Below the pieces are notes generated by a model, which worked only from the letters and a program-made list of their open reading frames with translations, searched no databases and was not told the origin of the DNA. Source: Phenylobacterium sp. (GTDB lineage: Bacteria > Pseudomonadota > Alphaproteobacteria > Caulobacterales > Caulobacteraceae). From it: a stretch of 64,000 nucleotides of DNA. Shown in pieces: positions 25,410-35,308 of this stretch. Positions within the stretch are counted from its first letter, which is position 1; the number at the start of each line of letters is the position of its first letter. The DNA lies in contig NZ_JAUYQL010000135.1 in assembly GCF_030697305.1 (NCBI RefSeq), positions 1-64,000 on the forward strand, given 5' to 3'. Position numbers and translations under genes: made by a program.

Positions 25410-27029
25410 ATGCGCGCCTTCGCTGAGTTGCTGGATCGTCTGTCCCTGACCGCGTCGCGCAACGCCAAGCTGACGCTGGTGCGCGACTACCTCGCCCAGA
25501 CGCCGGACCCGGACCGCGGCTGGGCGCTGGCGGCGCTGACCGGGGAGCTGACGTTCAACGCCGCCAAGCCAGCCTTCATCCGCAAGGCGGTGGAGGCGCG
25601 GATGGACCCGCTGCTGTTCCGCTGGTCCTACGACTATGTCGGCGACCTGGCTGAGACCGTCGCCCTGGTCTGGCCGCAGCGGCCGGGCGCCAATCGCGAA
25701 CCTGAGCTTTCGGAGGTGGTCGACGCCCTGCGCGGCGCGACCCGGGCCGAGGTTCAGCGCCTGATCGAGACCTGGCTGGACGCCTTGCAGCCGACGGGCC
25801 GCTGGGCCTTGCTGAAGCTGATGACCGGCGGCTTGCGGGTAGGCGTCTCGTCGCGGCTGGCCAAGCAGGCGACCGCCGACTTGGGCGGCGTCGAGGTGGC
25901 CCAGGTCGAAGAGGTCTGGCACGCCCTGCACCCGCCTTACGAGGACCTGTTCGCCTGGCTGGAAGGCCGCAGCGAGCGGCCGTCGCCGGACGCGCCGGCG
26001 CGGTTCCGCCCGGTGATGCTTGCCCAGGCCCTGGACGACGCCGTCGACTTCGCCAAGCTCGACCCGGCCGACTACGCCGCCGAGTGGAAGTGGGACGGAA
26101 TCCGCGTGCAGGCGGCCAACGAGGCCGGCGTACGGCGGCTTTACACCCGCAATGGCGAGGACATCAGCCACGCCTTTCCCGACGTGCTGGAAGCGGTGGC
26201 CTTCGAAGGCGCGATCGACGGCGAGCTGCTGGTTCTGCGCGACGGCCGCGTGGCGCCCTTCGCCGATCTGCAGCAACGGCTGAACCGCAAGACCGCCGAC
26301 GCCAAGCTGATGGCCGCCCACCCAGCAGGCATACGCGCCTACGATCTGCTGTCAGACGCGGGCGAGGATGTGCGCACCCTGGACTTCAGCGAGCGGCGCA
26401 AGCGCCTGGAGGCGATGCTGCAGCGCTCGCCCTCGCCGCGCGTCGACCTGTCGCCGATGCAGCCGTTCGACACCTGGGCCGAGCTCGCCGCCCTGCGCGC
26501 GGACCCGCCGGCCGGCGACGCCCAGCTGGCCGAGGGCGTGATGCTGAAGCGCTGGACCTCGATCTACGAGGCCGGGCGGCCGAAAGGTCCGTGGTTCAAG
26601 TGGAAGCGCGACCCGATGCTGGTCGATGCTGTGCTGATGTACGCCCAGCGCGGCCACGGGAAACGGTCGAGCTTCTACTCCGACTACACCTTCGGGGTGT
26701 GGACCACCGGGCCCGACGGCGCCCGCCTGCTCACCCCCGTCGGCAAGGCCTACTTCGGCTTCACCGACGAGGAGCTGAAGCAGATCGACAAGTTCGTCCG
26801 CGACAACACCATCGAGCGGTTCGGTCCAGTGCGCTCAGTCCGCGCCGAGCCGCACGCCGGCCTGGTGTTCGAGGTGGCGTTCGAGGGCCTGCAGCGCTCG
26901 ACCCGTCACAAGTCCGGCGTCGCCATGCGCTTCCCTCGCATCAACCGCATCCGCTGGGACAAACCCCCCGGCGAGGCCGACGAGCTGACGGCCCTGGAGA
27001 CGATGCTGCAAAAGCTGGAGGGGCGCTGA
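25410..27029 (+). CDS. ATP-dependent DNA ligase (cisplatin-damage-response type)
   Basis: 539 residues. Motif I EWKWDGIRVQ holds the adenylated lysine, with RLYTRNGEDIS, DGELLVLRDGR, and GVMLKRWTS...GPWFKWKRDP (motif V) after it, plus an N-terminal DNA-binding domain (about residues 1-190) and a C-terminal OB domain. This is the form found next to the MBL exonuclease in many proteobacteria and linked to repair of crosslink damage. Confidence 0.93.
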   Translation: MRAFAELLDRLSLTASRNAKLTLVRDYLAQTPDPDRGWALAALTGELTFNAAKPAFIRKAVEARMDPLLFRWSYDYVGDLAETVALVWPQRPGANREPELSEVVDALRGATRAEVQRLIETWLDALQPTGRWALLKLMTGGLRVGVSSRLAKQATADLGGVEVAQVEEVWHALHPPYEDLFAWLEGRSERPSPDAPARFRPVMLAQALDDAVDFAKLDPADYAAEWKWDGIRVQAANEAGVRRLYTRNGEDISHAFPDVLEAVAFEGAIDGELLVLRDGRVAPFADLQQRLNRKTADAKLMAAHPAGIRAYDLLSDAGEDVRTLDFSERRKRLEAMLQRSPSPRVDLSPMQPFDTWAELAALRADPPAGDAQLAEGVMLKRWTSIYEAGRPKGPWFKWKRDPMLVDAVLMYAQRGHGKRSSFYSDYTFGVWTTGPDGARLLTPVGKAYFGFTDEELKQIDKFVRDNTIERFGPVRSVRAEPHAGLVFEVAFEGLQRSTRHKSGVAMRFPRINRIRWDKPPGEADELTALETMLQKLEGR

Positions 27030-27033
27030 CGGC

Positions 27034-28395
27034 CTATGCGGCCGCGCTGACTTCGGGCGCGCGGATGCGCTTGGCGGCGAGCCACCAGGCGATCGCGGCC
27101 TGGACGACGCCGGAGACCAGGCTGACCAGCGGCGCGCCGGGCAGCGGGGCGAACACCGCCCCGCCGGTGTCGCCGCCGACCGAATGGCCGAGGATCGCGC
27201 CCGCCGCGTAGAACAGCGCCAGGGCCACCACCGCGCCGAAGTCGCCGCGCTGCGGGCGCGGCCCGAAGCGGAACAGCGCGATGACGCCAAGGTCGCGCAC
27301 CACGAAGGCGATCAGCGCCAGCGCCTGCCAGACGTCCTGCAGCGAGATCTCGGCGCCGGCGTGGCGCGGACTGACCAGGGCCGCAATCACCAGCACGGCG
27401 GCCAGCACCACCGGCGCCAGGGCCGAGGGCGCCAACGGCGCAGCACGGCTGAAGTCCCGCGCCGCGGCCGCGCCGGCGAATTGCCGCAGGCGCACGCGGT
27501 CGGCCGGTTCGGCGAACCCGGCGGCGTAGGCGCACAGGGCGACCGCGAGCGCGCCGGCCAGCAACGCCGCCATCATCCCGCCCGCCGGGTAGGCGAAGCC
27601 GCCGATGAACAACGCCAGGAACACCAGGAACGCCGGCCACGTCAGTGGCGCGTTGCGCATCTGCAGCTCCAGCCGCATCAGCCGCCAGGCGCCCGCCAGC
27701 GCCCAGCCGGCGAATGCGGTCAGCGCCAGGGCGCGGAACGGCTGGCCCGGCGCAACCACGCCCCACCACTCCACTTCGCCGCCCGTATGCAAAAGGGTCG
27801 AGAGCCCGGCGATCCCCGCGCCGCGCTGGAAGCCCGCCGATCCGGCCGCGCTGACCAGCAGGAAGCCGCCGATCACCAGCCCGCCGATGACGCCGCTCGG
27901 TCTGGCGGCGCGGCCCTCGGCGCGCGCCTTGCGCACCCCGATCAACGCCGCGCCCATCGACACCGCCTGCAGCAGCACCGCCGCCGCCAGCATCGAAAGC
28001 ACGCCCCAGAACGCCATGCGCGGATCGCGTCCTGCGCCCGCCACAGTCGCCAGCGCCAGGCCGGTCAGCCCACACATCCACGCCAAGCTGGAGGCGCCCA
28101 GCAGCTTGCCCCAGGTCATCGCCCAGGGATCGAGGGCCGACAGTCGCTGGAAGTCCCAGGTGCGGTCGGCGATCTCGCCCAGCACGGAGGATCCGGCTGC
28201 GCGCGCAGCCCAGATCCAAGCGCAGAGCACGAACACCGCCCCGCCGGTCCAGCCCAATGCCTCGGTGCGACCGCTCGGATAATCCGGCGCCGCCAGGAGC
28301 GCGATCCCATAAACCAGAGCCAGCGACACGCCGGCCCAGGCGATCCGGCGGGGCGAAGCCTCGAGCCAGAGGTTGCGCTGGAACTCCGGGTTCAT
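27034..28395 (-). CDS. ABC transporter permease
   Basis: 453 residues with about ten to twelve hydrophobic segments. The N-terminus MNPEFQRNLWLEASPRRIAWAGV is typical of ABC-2-like exporter permeases of unknown cargo. The ATP-binding subunit is encoded just upstream with an overlapping start (ATGA, 28392-28395). No helper or substrate-binding protein is present, fitting an exporter. Confidence 0.85.
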   Translation of the reverse strand: MNPEFQRNLWLEASPRRIAWAGVSLALVYGIALLAAPDYPSGRTEALGWTGGAVFVLCAWIWAARAAGSSVLGEIADRTWDFQRLSALDPWAMTWGKLLGASSLAWMCGLTGLALATVAGAGRDPRMAFWGVLSMLAAAVLLQAVSMGAALIGVRKARAEGRAARPSGVIGGLVIGGFLLVSAAGSAGFQRGAGIAGLSTLLHTGGEVEWWGVVAPGQPFRALALTAFAGWALAGAWRLMRLELQMRNAPLTWPAFLVFLALFIGGFAYPAGGMMAALLAGALAVALCAYAAGFAEPADRVRLRQFAGAAAARDFSRAAPLAPSALAPVVLAAVLVIAALVSPRHAGAEISLQDVWQALALIAFVVRDLGVIALFRFGPRPQRGDFGAVVALALFYAAGAILGHSVGGDTGGAVFAPLPGAPLVSLVSGVVQAAIAWWLAAKRIRAPEVSAAA

Positions 28396-29300
28396 CGCTT
28401 CACCTCGGCCAGATAGGCGTCCTCGAGCGTGCGCCGCGCAGGCTGGAACGACCGCACCCTCAGGCCGGCCGCCATCAGCCGGCCCAGCAGCGCCGAATCG
28501 TCCTCGCCGGCCGGCGCGGCGATCACCGCATCGTCGCCGTCGATGGTTTCCACGGCGACGCCCAGCGCTGTCAGCCGTTCGGCCAGGTCCGGCGGCGGAT
28601 CGGCGAAGGTCACCGCCACCCGCTCGCCGTCGCGTGCGCCCGCGCCCGCCGCCACCACGCCGCCGCCGGCCACCCGACCGTCCCGGATCATCAGCATGCG
28701 GGTCGAGTAGTCCTCCAGCTCGGCCAGGATGTGCGAGGAGACGACGATGGTCATGCCCTCGGACGTCAGCTTGAGGATCAGGTCCGAAAGGCTGCGCCGC
28801 GCCTCGGGGTCGAGGCCGGCGGCCGGCTCGTCCAGCAGCAACACGCGTGGGCGGTGGACGATGGTCTGCCCGATCGCCAGCCGCTGGCGCAGGCCCCGCG
28901 ACAGCTCGCCGGCCCGCGCGTCCAGCCGGTCAGCCAGCTGCACGCGCTCCGCCGCGAGCTGCACTGCGGCCGGCGCGTCAGCCTCGCTCACCCCGCGCGA
29001 GCGAGCCGCGTAGGTCAGCGCGCGCCGCACGCTGAGCTCCTCATAGAGGCCGTAGAAGTCCGGCAGGTAGCCTATGGCGGCGTGCACCGCGCGGGGATCG
29101 TCCTGGGTGTCTAGACCGGCAATGCGGATATGGCCCTCGGTGTGCGAATCCAGCGCCGCCATGCACCGCATCAGCGTGGTCTTGCCGGCCCCGTTGGGAC
29201 CCACCAGCGCCAGCACCGCGCCGGCGTCGACGGTAAATCCGATCCCGTGCAGCGCGCGCATGGCGGGATAGTCGTAGATCACGTCCGTCACCTCGATCAT
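28392..29300 (-). CDS. ABC transporter ATP-binding protein
   Basis: 302 residues. Walker [11 protein letters not shown]-loop region YLPDFYGLYEELSV, signature LSRGLRQRL, Walker B LLLDEPAAGLDP and switch SHILAE are all intact. The C-terminal extension of about 80 residues is typical of ABC-2 ATPases. Pairs with the permease downstream; the heptose-bisphosphate phosphatase gene overlaps its start (ATGA at 29297-29300), giving a three-gene operon. Confidence 0.93.
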   Translation of the reverse strand: MIEVTDVIYDYPAMRALHGIGFTVDAGAVLALVGPNGAGKTTLMRCMAALDSHTEGHIRIAGLDTQDDPRAVHAAIGYLPDFYGLYEELSVRRALTYAARSRGVSEADAPAAVQLAAERVQLADRLDARAGELSRGLRQRLAIGQTIVHRPRVLLLDEPAAGLDPEARRSLSDLILKLTSEGMTIVVSSHILAELEDYSTRMLMIRDGRVAGGGVVAAGAGARDGERVAVTFADPPPDLAERLTALGVAVETIDGDDAVIAAPAGEDDSALLGRLMAAGLRVRSFQPARRTLEDAYLAEVKR

Positions 29301-29878
29301 GCGAGGATCGCCTCCGCTTCCAGGAATTTCGCCAGATCGCCGCCGGGGAACAGCAGGCCGCGCAGGCCGGCACGCAGGGCGGCCTCCAGGTCGGCCGGCT
29401 TGTCACCGACCATCACCGAGCGCTCGCGGTCCACCGGCCATTCGGCCAGCGCCCGCAGGATCATGCCGGGGTTGGGTTTGCGGTCCGGTGGATCGGGATG
29501 GCGATAGGCTTCCACCGTCGCCTCCGGATGCTGGGCGCAATAGTAGACTGCGTCGATCCGCCCGCCGCTGGCCGCCAGGTCCTCGATCATCCGCGCGTGC
29601 AGGGCGAGCATGGCGTCCTCGGTATAGTAACCGCGCCCGATGCCGGACTGGTTGGTCACCACGAACACCAGCCAGCCGGCGCGGTTGAAGGCGCCGATCA
29701 CCTCTTTCGCGCCGGGGATCCAGCGGAAGTCCTCCCAGCGGTGGACGTAGCCGTGATCGACGTTCAGCACGCCGTCCCGATCGAGGAACAGGGCGGGGCG
29801 CAACAACGGATCGGCCGAGGCGTTGGACACGGGCTGGACTATAGCGCCACCGCGACGCCACGGCGCGCGCTTTCGCAT
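29297..29878 (-). CDS. gmhB: D-glycero-D-manno-heptose 1,7-bisphosphate 7-phosphatase (HAD family)
   Basis: Removes the C7 phosphate in LPS heptose precursor synthesis. The product (up to 193 residues) has the HAD motif [25 protein letters not shown] (motif II), CAQHPEA with Cys of the zinc loop region partly reduced, KPNPGM and [11 protein letters not shown]. The start is uncertain: ATG at 29878, or a GTG at 29830 that would shorten the product to about 177 residues and match the family better. The nucleotidyltransferase at 31802 belongs to a related pathway. Confidence 0.85.
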   Translation of the reverse strand: MRKRAPWRRGGAIVQPVSNASADPLLRPALFLDRDGVLNVDHGYVHRWEDFRWIPGAKEVIGAFNRAGWLVFVVTNQSGIGRGYYTEDAMLALHARMIEDLAASGGRIDAVYYCAQHPEATVEAYRHPDPPDRKPNPGMILRALAEWPVDRERSVMVGDKPADLEAALRAGLRGLLFPGGDLAKFLEAEAILA

Positions 29879-29931
29879 TCGTCACGCGCCGGTCTATGGT
29901 CGGGGCTATTCCCTGCGCAGAGGTGCTCGTC

Positions 29932-31773
29932 TTGGCGGACCCAGATCGATCGGCTCCTGTCCTTAGCCTGGATGACCTGACCGTCGACTTCGAGACCTAC
30001 GACGGCGCGGTGCGCGCGGTGCGCGGCGTTACCCTGGCGATCCAACGGGGCGAGACCCTGGGCGTGGTGGGCGAGAGCGGCTCGGGCAAGAGCCAGACCT
30101 TCATGGCGGTGATGGGCTTGCTGGCGCGCAATGGCCGCGCCGGCGGCTCCGCGAAGTTCCTTGGGCAGGAATTGTTGGGCTTGCCACCCAAGGCGCTCAA
30201 TCGCATCCGCGGTTCGAAGATGACGATGATCTTCCAGGACCCGCTGACCGCGCTCACCCCGCACGTGCGGATCGGCGAGCAGATCGCCGAGCCGCTGCGC
30301 CTGCACCTGGGCCTGTCTGGCGAAGAGGCGCGCAAGCGGGCGCTGGACTGGCTGGGCCGGGTGCGTATCCCCGATGCGGCCCGGCGCATGAGCCAGTATC
30401 CGCACGAGCTCTCGGGCGGCATGCGCCAGCGAGTGATGATCGCCGCCGCCATGGCCGGCGGGCCGGAGCTGCTGATCGCCGACGAGCCGACCACCGCCCT
30501 CGACGTCACCGTGCAGGCCGAGATCCTCGATCTGATGGACGAACTGAAGCGCGAGACCGGCGCGGCCATGGTGCTGATCACCCACGACATGGGCGTTATC
30601 GCCCGCTTGGCCGACCGGGTCTGCGTGATGCGGCAGGGCGCCTATGTGGAAGAGGGTCCGGTCGAGCAGATCTTCTCCGCCCCCCAGACCGACTACGCCC
30701 GCGAGTTGCTGGCCGCGATTCCGCGCCTGGACCGCGCCGACCGGGGCGGCAGGCCCACCCTGCAACCCGTGGCGGCCGACGCGCCGATCGTCGCCGAGGC
30801 CACCGACGTCAAGGTCTGGTTCCCCATGCGCGAGGGCCTGTTCGGCGGCCGCAAGCAACTGCGCGCCGTCGACGGGGTGAGCTTCCACGTGCGCCAGGGC
30901 GAGACCCTGGGCGTGGTCGGAGAGAGCGGCTGCGGCAAGTCCACCCTGTCGCGGGCGGTGCTGCGGCTGATCCCGCCCACCGCCGGCGCGGTGACCCTGA
31001 TGGGCCGCGACATCACCCATGCCGACCGCGAGAGCCTGCGCGCCGCGCGCCGCGACCTGCAGATCGTCTTCCAGGACCCGCTGGCCAGCCTCGACCCGCG
31101 CATGACCATCGGCGACTCGATCGCCGAACCGATGCAGGTCTACCGGGCCGGCATGTCGCGCGCCGAACGCGAGCTGGAGGTCCGCGCGATGATGGCCAAG
31201 GTCGACCTCGACCCGGCCCTGATCAACCGCTATCCGCACGAGCTCTCGGGCGGCCAGAATCAGCGGGTCGGCATCGCCCGCGCCATGATCCTCAAGCCCA
31301 AGCTGGTGATCTGCGACGAGGCGGTCTCGGCTCTCGACGTGTCGATCCGCGCCCAGATCATCGACCTGCTGATCGCCCTGCAGAAGGAGATGGGCCTGGC
31401 GATGATCTTCATCAGCCACGACCTGGCGGTGGTGCGCGAGATCAGCCACCGGGTGATGGTGCTCTATCTGGGCCGGGTGATGGAGCAGGCCGATCGCGAC
31501 CAGCTCTACGCCGCGCCGCAGCACCCCTACACCCAGGCCCTGTTGTCGGCCGCGCCGATCCCCGACCCGGTACGCGAGCGCAGCCGCAAGCGCATCAAGA
31601 TCGAGGGCGAGCCGCCGAGTCCGATGGACCCGCGCGCCGCCCTGCGCTTCCTGCCATCCCGGCTGAGCATCGACCCGATGGCGCCGGTCTACGCGCCGCA
31701 ACTGCGCGAAGTGGCGCCCGGCCACCTGGTGTCGGAATTCGATCCACCCGCCGGGCCGGACGCTAGCATCTGA
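29932..31773 (+). CDS. Peptide-type ABC transporter ATP-binding protein with two fused nucleotide-binding domains
   Basis: About 613 residues. Two complete NBDs: N-half Walker A GESGSGKS, signature [10 protein letters not shown], Walker [15 protein letters not shown]-half [31 protein letters not shown]. Each half ends in the oligopeptide-transporter extension ([18 protein letters not shown]). This DppD-DppF/YejF fusion normally serves a peptide/nickel importer, but no permease or binding protein is nearby. I prefer the TTG at 29932 with AGAGG 8 bp before; an ATG at 29896 adds 12 residues. Confidence 0.92.
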   Translation: MADPDRSAPVLSLDDLTVDFETYDGAVRAVRGVTLAIQRGETLGVVGESGSGKSQTFMAVMGLLARNGRAGGSAKFLGQELLGLPPKALNRIRGSKMTMIFQDPLTALTPHVRIGEQIAEPLRLHLGLSGEEARKRALDWLGRVRIPDAARRMSQYPHELSGGMRQRVMIAAAMAGGPELLIADEPTTALDVTVQAEILDLMDELKRETGAAMVLITHDMGVIARLADRVCVMRQGAYVEEGPVEQIFSAPQTDYARELLAAIPRLDRADRGGRPTLQPVAADAPIVAEATDVKVWFPMREGLFGGRKQLRAVDGVSFHVRQGETLGVVGESGCGKSTLSRAVLRLIPPTAGAVTLMGRDITHADRESLRAARRDLQIVFQDPLASLDPRMTIGDSIAEPMQVYRAGMSRAERELEVRAMMAKVDLDPALINRYPHELSGGQNQRVGIARAMILKPKLVICDEAVSALDVSIRAQIIDLLIALQKEMGLAMIFISHDLAVVREISHRVMVLYLGRVMEQADRDQLYAAPQHPYTQALLSAAPIPDPVRERSRKRIKIEGEPPSPMDPRAALRFLPSRLSIDPMAPVYAPQLREVAPGHLVSEFDPPAGPDASI

Positions 31774-31801
31774 TTCACCGGCCGGAAGTTATGCGTTCCC
31801 G

Positions 31802-32317
31802 ATGACCTACACCGCCGCCAACTACGCCCCCGTCCTCAGCCTCGAGGAATTCGCCAAGTTGCGGGATGCCCGCGACATGGGGGTGGTCGTCGCCACCTCA
31901 GGCGGCTTCGACCCGATCCATCCGGGCCACGTTACCTGCATCGTAGAGTCCAAGGCGATGGGCGACACCCTGGTGGTGATCGTCAACGGCGACGACTTCC
32001 TGGTGAATAAGAAGGGCAAGGCGTTCCAGGACCTGGAGACCCGCGCGGCCATCGTCTCGGCGATCCGGGGCGTCGACTACGTGGTGACCTTCGAGATCAA
32101 GGACGACCCGACCGTGGCCGTGGCGCTGCGCGCCGTGCGGCCCCGCTACTTCACCAAGGGCGGCGACCGGGTCGTGGGCAAGTCCATGCCGCCCGCCGAG
32201 GAATCCGCCTGCCGCGATCTCGGAATCGAGATCATCGACGGGGTCGGCCGCGACAAGCAGTGGTCCTCCACCGACTTCCTGCGCGACTGGGGCGAGTTCT
32301 GGAGCAGCCGGCGCTAG
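31802..32317 (+). CDS. Adenylyl/cytidylyltransferase (heptose-phosphate adenylyltransferase-like)
   Basis: 171 residues. TSGGFDPIHPGH holds the HxGH nucleotide-binding motif, and the WSSTDFLRDW end matches the ISTSxR-type motif loosely. It resembles the RfaE2/HldC domain that activates heptose 1-phosphate for LPS or S-layer glycans. A possible pathway partner is gmhB at 29297. A glycerol-3-phosphate cytidylyltransferase-like substrate cannot be excluded. Confidence 0.85.
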   Translation: MTYTAANYAPVLSLEEFAKLRDARDMGVVVATSGGFDPIHPGHVTCIVESKAMGDTLVVIVNGDDFLVNKKGKAFQDLETRAAIVSAIRGVDYVVTFEIKDDPTVAVALRAVRPRYFTKGGDRVVGKSMPPAEESACRDLGIEIIDGVGRDKQWSSTDFLRDWGEFWSSRR

Positions 32318-32387
32318 GCGCGGCCTCAACCTCGCGGAAAGACTCACGGGCCTAGGATCCGCGCGAGTTCAGCTAGGTTTCCGCCCC

Positions 32388-33479
32388 TTGTCGATCGACG
32401 TCATCCGTCCCCGCGACCTGACCGCGGCCCAGGTCGCGCGCTGGAGCGAGCTGCAGCGCGTCGATCCGGCGTTCGACAGCCCGTTCCTGTCGCCGCAGTG
32501 GGCGAGGACTGTCGAGCGCGCCCAGGCTGAGAGCGCACGCGGGCTGCAAGTTGCGGTGGTCAAGCAGGACGGCCGCGACGTGGGCTTCATGGCTGCCCGG
32601 CTGGGCGCCTACACCGCCCTGCCGGCGGGCGCGCCCATGTGCGACTACCAGGCCCTGGTCGCCGAACCCGGCCTCAGCGTCGATCCGCACGACCTGGTGC
32701 ATGCGTTCGGCGTCCACCGCTTCGACTTCTCGGCCATGCTGGAGAGCCAGGCCGCCTTCGCCCCCTACGCGCGCGGTCGCACCGTGTCACGGGTGGTGGA
32801 CATGGCCGGCGGCTGGGGCGCCTACGAGGCCGAGCGCCGCGCGGCAGGCGTCGGCCTGATCAAGGACATCGAGAAGAAGCGCCGCAAGGTCACGAAAGAC
32901 TTGGCCACGCCCGTCTTCAACGCCTTCTCGAGATCATCGGGCGACTTCGAGCGCATGATCGGCTGGAAACGCGACCAGCTGCGCGCCACCCACCAGACCG
33001 ACATCTTCGAGACACCCTGGACCCAGCGGCTGCTGCGCGAGCTGTTCGACAGCCGCGATCCGGAATTCGGCGGCGCGCTGTTCACCCTGCACATCGGCGA
33101 CAAGCTGGCGGCGGCGCACTTCCACGTCCACGGCCGGCGCACGGTGCACGCCTGGATCATCGCCCACGACCCGGCGTTCGAGCGCTATTCGCCGGGCATG
33201 ATGCTGTTCCTCGACGTGCTGCGCTGGATGGACGGCACGCCCTACAGCCGCCTCGACCTCGGCTGCGGCGACCAGCGCTTCAAGCAGGAGCTGTCCAACG
33301 CCGTCCAGGGCGTGACCCAGGGTTTCGTCGGCGTGCCCTCGGCCGCAGATCTGGTGCGCCGCGCGGCCTATGGCGTGGTGGCCGCCGCCGAGGCCCTGCC
33401 GCTCGGTCCCGCCTCGCACCTTCCGGCCAAGGCGTTGCGCCGCATGGACCAGTGGCGAGGCCTGCGCATCGCGCGGTGA
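32388..33479 (+). CDS. GNAT-fold acyltransferase (CelD/BcsL, FemAB-like)
   Basis: 363 residues. FRSSGDFERMIGWKRDQL-like (SSGDFERMIGWKRDQLRATHQTDIF in part) and DKLAAAHFHVHGRRTVHAWIIAHDPAFERYSPGMML match the double-GNAT 'CelD' domain associated with exopolysaccharide synthesis. The TTG start at 32388 is required by homology. The Caulobacter holdfast protein HfsK has this fold, but nothing here identifies it as HfsK. Confidence 0.85.
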   Translation: MSIDVIRPRDLTAAQVARWSELQRVDPAFDSPFLSPQWARTVERAQAESARGLQVAVVKQDGRDVGFMAARLGAYTALPAGAPMCDYQALVAEPGLSVDPHDLVHAFGVHRFDFSAMLESQAAFAPYARGRTVSRVVDMAGGWGAYEAERRAAGVGLIKDIEKKRRKVTKDLATPVFNAFSRSSGDFERMIGWKRDQLRATHQTDIFETPWTQRLLRELFDSRDPEFGGALFTLHIGDKLAAAHFHVHGRRTVHAWIIAHDPAFERYSPGMMLFLDVLRWMDGTPYSRLDLGCGDQRFKQELSNAVQGVTQGFVGVPSAADLVRRAAYGVVAAAEALPLGPASHLPAKALRRMDQWRGLRIAR

Positions 33480-33538
33480 TTGCCGCCATGCTGCGGCGCC
33501 GTTAGGTTGCGCGACTTTTTCCCCAAGGCCCTCCGCCA

Positions 33539-34741
33539 ATGACTCTCGCTTTCACCGACATCCTCGCCGCCGCAGACCGGCTGAAGGGTCATATCGAGCG
33601 CACGCCGTGCCGCCATTCGCGCACCCTGTCGGAAATCACCGGGGCCGAGGTGTGGGTGAAATTCGAGAACCTGCAATTCACCGCCGCCTACAAGGAGCGC
33701 GGCGCGCTGAACAAGCTGCTGCTGCTGGGCGACAACGCCAAGAAGCGCGGCGTCATCGCAGCGTCCGCCGGCAACCACAGCCAGGGGCTGGCCTATCACG
33801 CGGCGCGGCTGGGCATTCCGGTGACCATCGTCATGCCGCGCTCGACCCCGTTCATGAAGGTCCAGCAGACCCGCGCTTTCGGGGCCGATGTGGTCCTGGA
33901 GGGTGAAGGCTATGACGACGCCTCGGCCCGCGCCCAGGATCTCTGCGCCGAGCGCGACCTGATCTTCGTGCATCCGTTCAACGATCCCGATGTCATGGCC
34001 GGCCAGGGCACGGTGGCCCTGGAGATGCTGGAGGATGTGCCGGACCTCGAGGTGCTCCCGGTGCCGATCGGCGGCGGCGGGCTGATCGCCGGCGTCGCCA
34101 CGGCGGCCAAGCACGTCAACCCGAAGATTTCGATCATCGGCCTGGAGCCGGCGATGTATCCGTCGTTCACCGCCAAGATGCGCGGCGTCGCGCCCGGAGC
34201 CGGCGGCTCGACCATCGCCGAAGGCATCGCGGTGAAGCAGGTGGGCGAAGTCAGCTACGGCATCGCCCGCCCGCTGATCGACGAGGTGCTGCTGATCGAG
34301 GAGCCCTACTTCGAGCGCGCCGTGGCGCTGTACTGCAACGTCGAGAAGACCGTCGCCGAGGGCGCCGGGGCGGCGTCGCTGGCGAGCCTGCTGGCCTATC
34401 CCGAGCGGTTCAAGGGCAGGAAAACCGGCGTCATCCTCACCGGCGGCAATATCGACACGCGCCTGCTGGCTTCGGTGCTGACCCGCGAACTGGTGCGCGA
34501 CCAGCGCCTGGTGTCGCTGCGGATCATCGGCGACGACCGCCCGGGCTTCCTGGCCACGGTGTCGCGGGTGATCGGCGACATGGGCGCCAACATTGTCGAG
34601 GTGGCGCACAACCGCCTGGCCTTGGACGTGCCAGCCAAGGGCGCCGAATTCGACATCATGATCGAGACGCGCGACGCCCAGCATACCCAGGACATCATGT
34701 CGGCGCTGCGCGACGCCGGTTATCCCCCGAGGGCCGTCTGA
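33539..34741 (+). CDS. Threonine ammonia-lyase (threonine dehydratase) with C-terminal ACT domain
   Basis: PLP enzyme deaminating threonine to 2-oxobutanoate. In the 400-residue product the PLP lysine is in TAAYKERGALNKLL, with SAGNHSQGLAYHA and GGGGLIAGVATAAK following. The ACT segment LRIIGDDRPGFLATVSRVIGDMGA occupies the last 80 residues and presumably binds an amino-acid effector. Length and layout match the short (TdcB/catabolic-like) type rather than the 510-residue IlvA. Stop and FKBP start overlap by one base. Confidence 0.93.
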   Translation: MTLAFTDILAAADRLKGHIERTPCRHSRTLSEITGAEVWVKFENLQFTAAYKERGALNKLLLLGDNAKKRGVIAASAGNHSQGLAYHAARLGIPVTIVMPRSTPFMKVQQTRAFGADVVLEGEGYDDASARAQDLCAERDLIFVHPFNDPDVMAGQGTVALEMLEDVPDLEVLPVPIGGGGLIAGVATAAKHVNPKISIIGLEPAMYPSFTAKMRGVAPGAGGSTIAEGIAVKQVGEVSYGIARPLIDEVLLIEEPYFERAVALYCNVEKTVAEGAGAASLASLLAYPERFKGRKTGVILTGGNIDTRLLASVLTRELVRDQRLVSLRIIGDDRPGFLATVSRVIGDMGANIVEVAHNRLALDVPAKGAEFDIMIETRDAQHTQDIMSALRDAGYPPRAV

Positions 34742-35226
34742 TGGCGTTACGTTTCGCAAGCCTCCTGGCCTGCCTGCTGCTGGCCGCCTGCGGCGCGCCC
34801 AAGGCGCCCGACCAGTCGGCCGCCTCCGAGGCGTTCTTGGCCCAGAACAGCAAGGCCGCGGGGGTCGTCACCTTGCCGTCCGGCCTGCAGTACCGCGTCG
34901 TCCGCCAGGGCCCTTCGACCGGACTGCACCCGCAACGCGCCGACGAGGTGAAGGTCCACTACGAAGGCAAGCTGGTGTCGGGCAAGGTGTTCGATTCCTC
35001 CTATGAGCGCGGCGCCCCGACGGCGATGCCGCTGGGCGGCTTGATCCCGGGCTGGATCGAGGCGCTGCAGCGCATGCGTCCGGGCGACGAATGGATCCTC
35101 TATGTGCCGCCGGAGCTCGGCTACGGCGACGAGCAGAAGGGCGACATCCCACCGGGCAGCGTGATGATCTTCCGCATCGAGCTGATCGACGTGCTGCCGG
35201 CGCCCGGCCGCATTCAGCAGGGCTGA
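34741..35226 (+). CDS. FKBP-type peptidyl-prolyl cis-trans isomerase, lipoprotein
   Basis: 161 residues. Lipobox in LLACLLLAACGAP; then the FKBP core LPSGLQYRVV, VKVHYEGKLVSGKVFDSSYERG, GGLIPGWIEALQRMRPGDEW, YVPPELGYGDE. Predicted to act in the periplasm as a folding factor anchored to a membrane. The ATG overlaps the threonine dehydratase stop (TGATG), so expression is coupled. Confidence 0.92.
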   Translation: MALRFASLLACLLLAACGAPKAPDQSAASEAFLAQNSKAAGVVTLPSGLQYRVVRQGPSTGLHPQRADEVKVHYEGKLVSGKVFDSSYERGAPTAMPLGGLIPGWIEALQRMRPGDEWILYVPPELGYGDEQKGDIPPGSVMIFRIELIDVLPAPGRIQQG

Positions 35227-35308
35227 GCCGCGCGGCGTTCCATCGCCATCCGGCGCGGGACCCACGCTTTCCTTTGAGGCTGGCGACGCAGGGGACTAGG
35301 CTTCCCCC

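Noticed and set aside
29839..31725. Long open minus-strand frame of 628 codons
   Set aside because: Antisense to the fused ABC ATPase, which carries two full sets of Walker and signature motifs; the antisense protein is a His/Arg/Asp-rich artefact.
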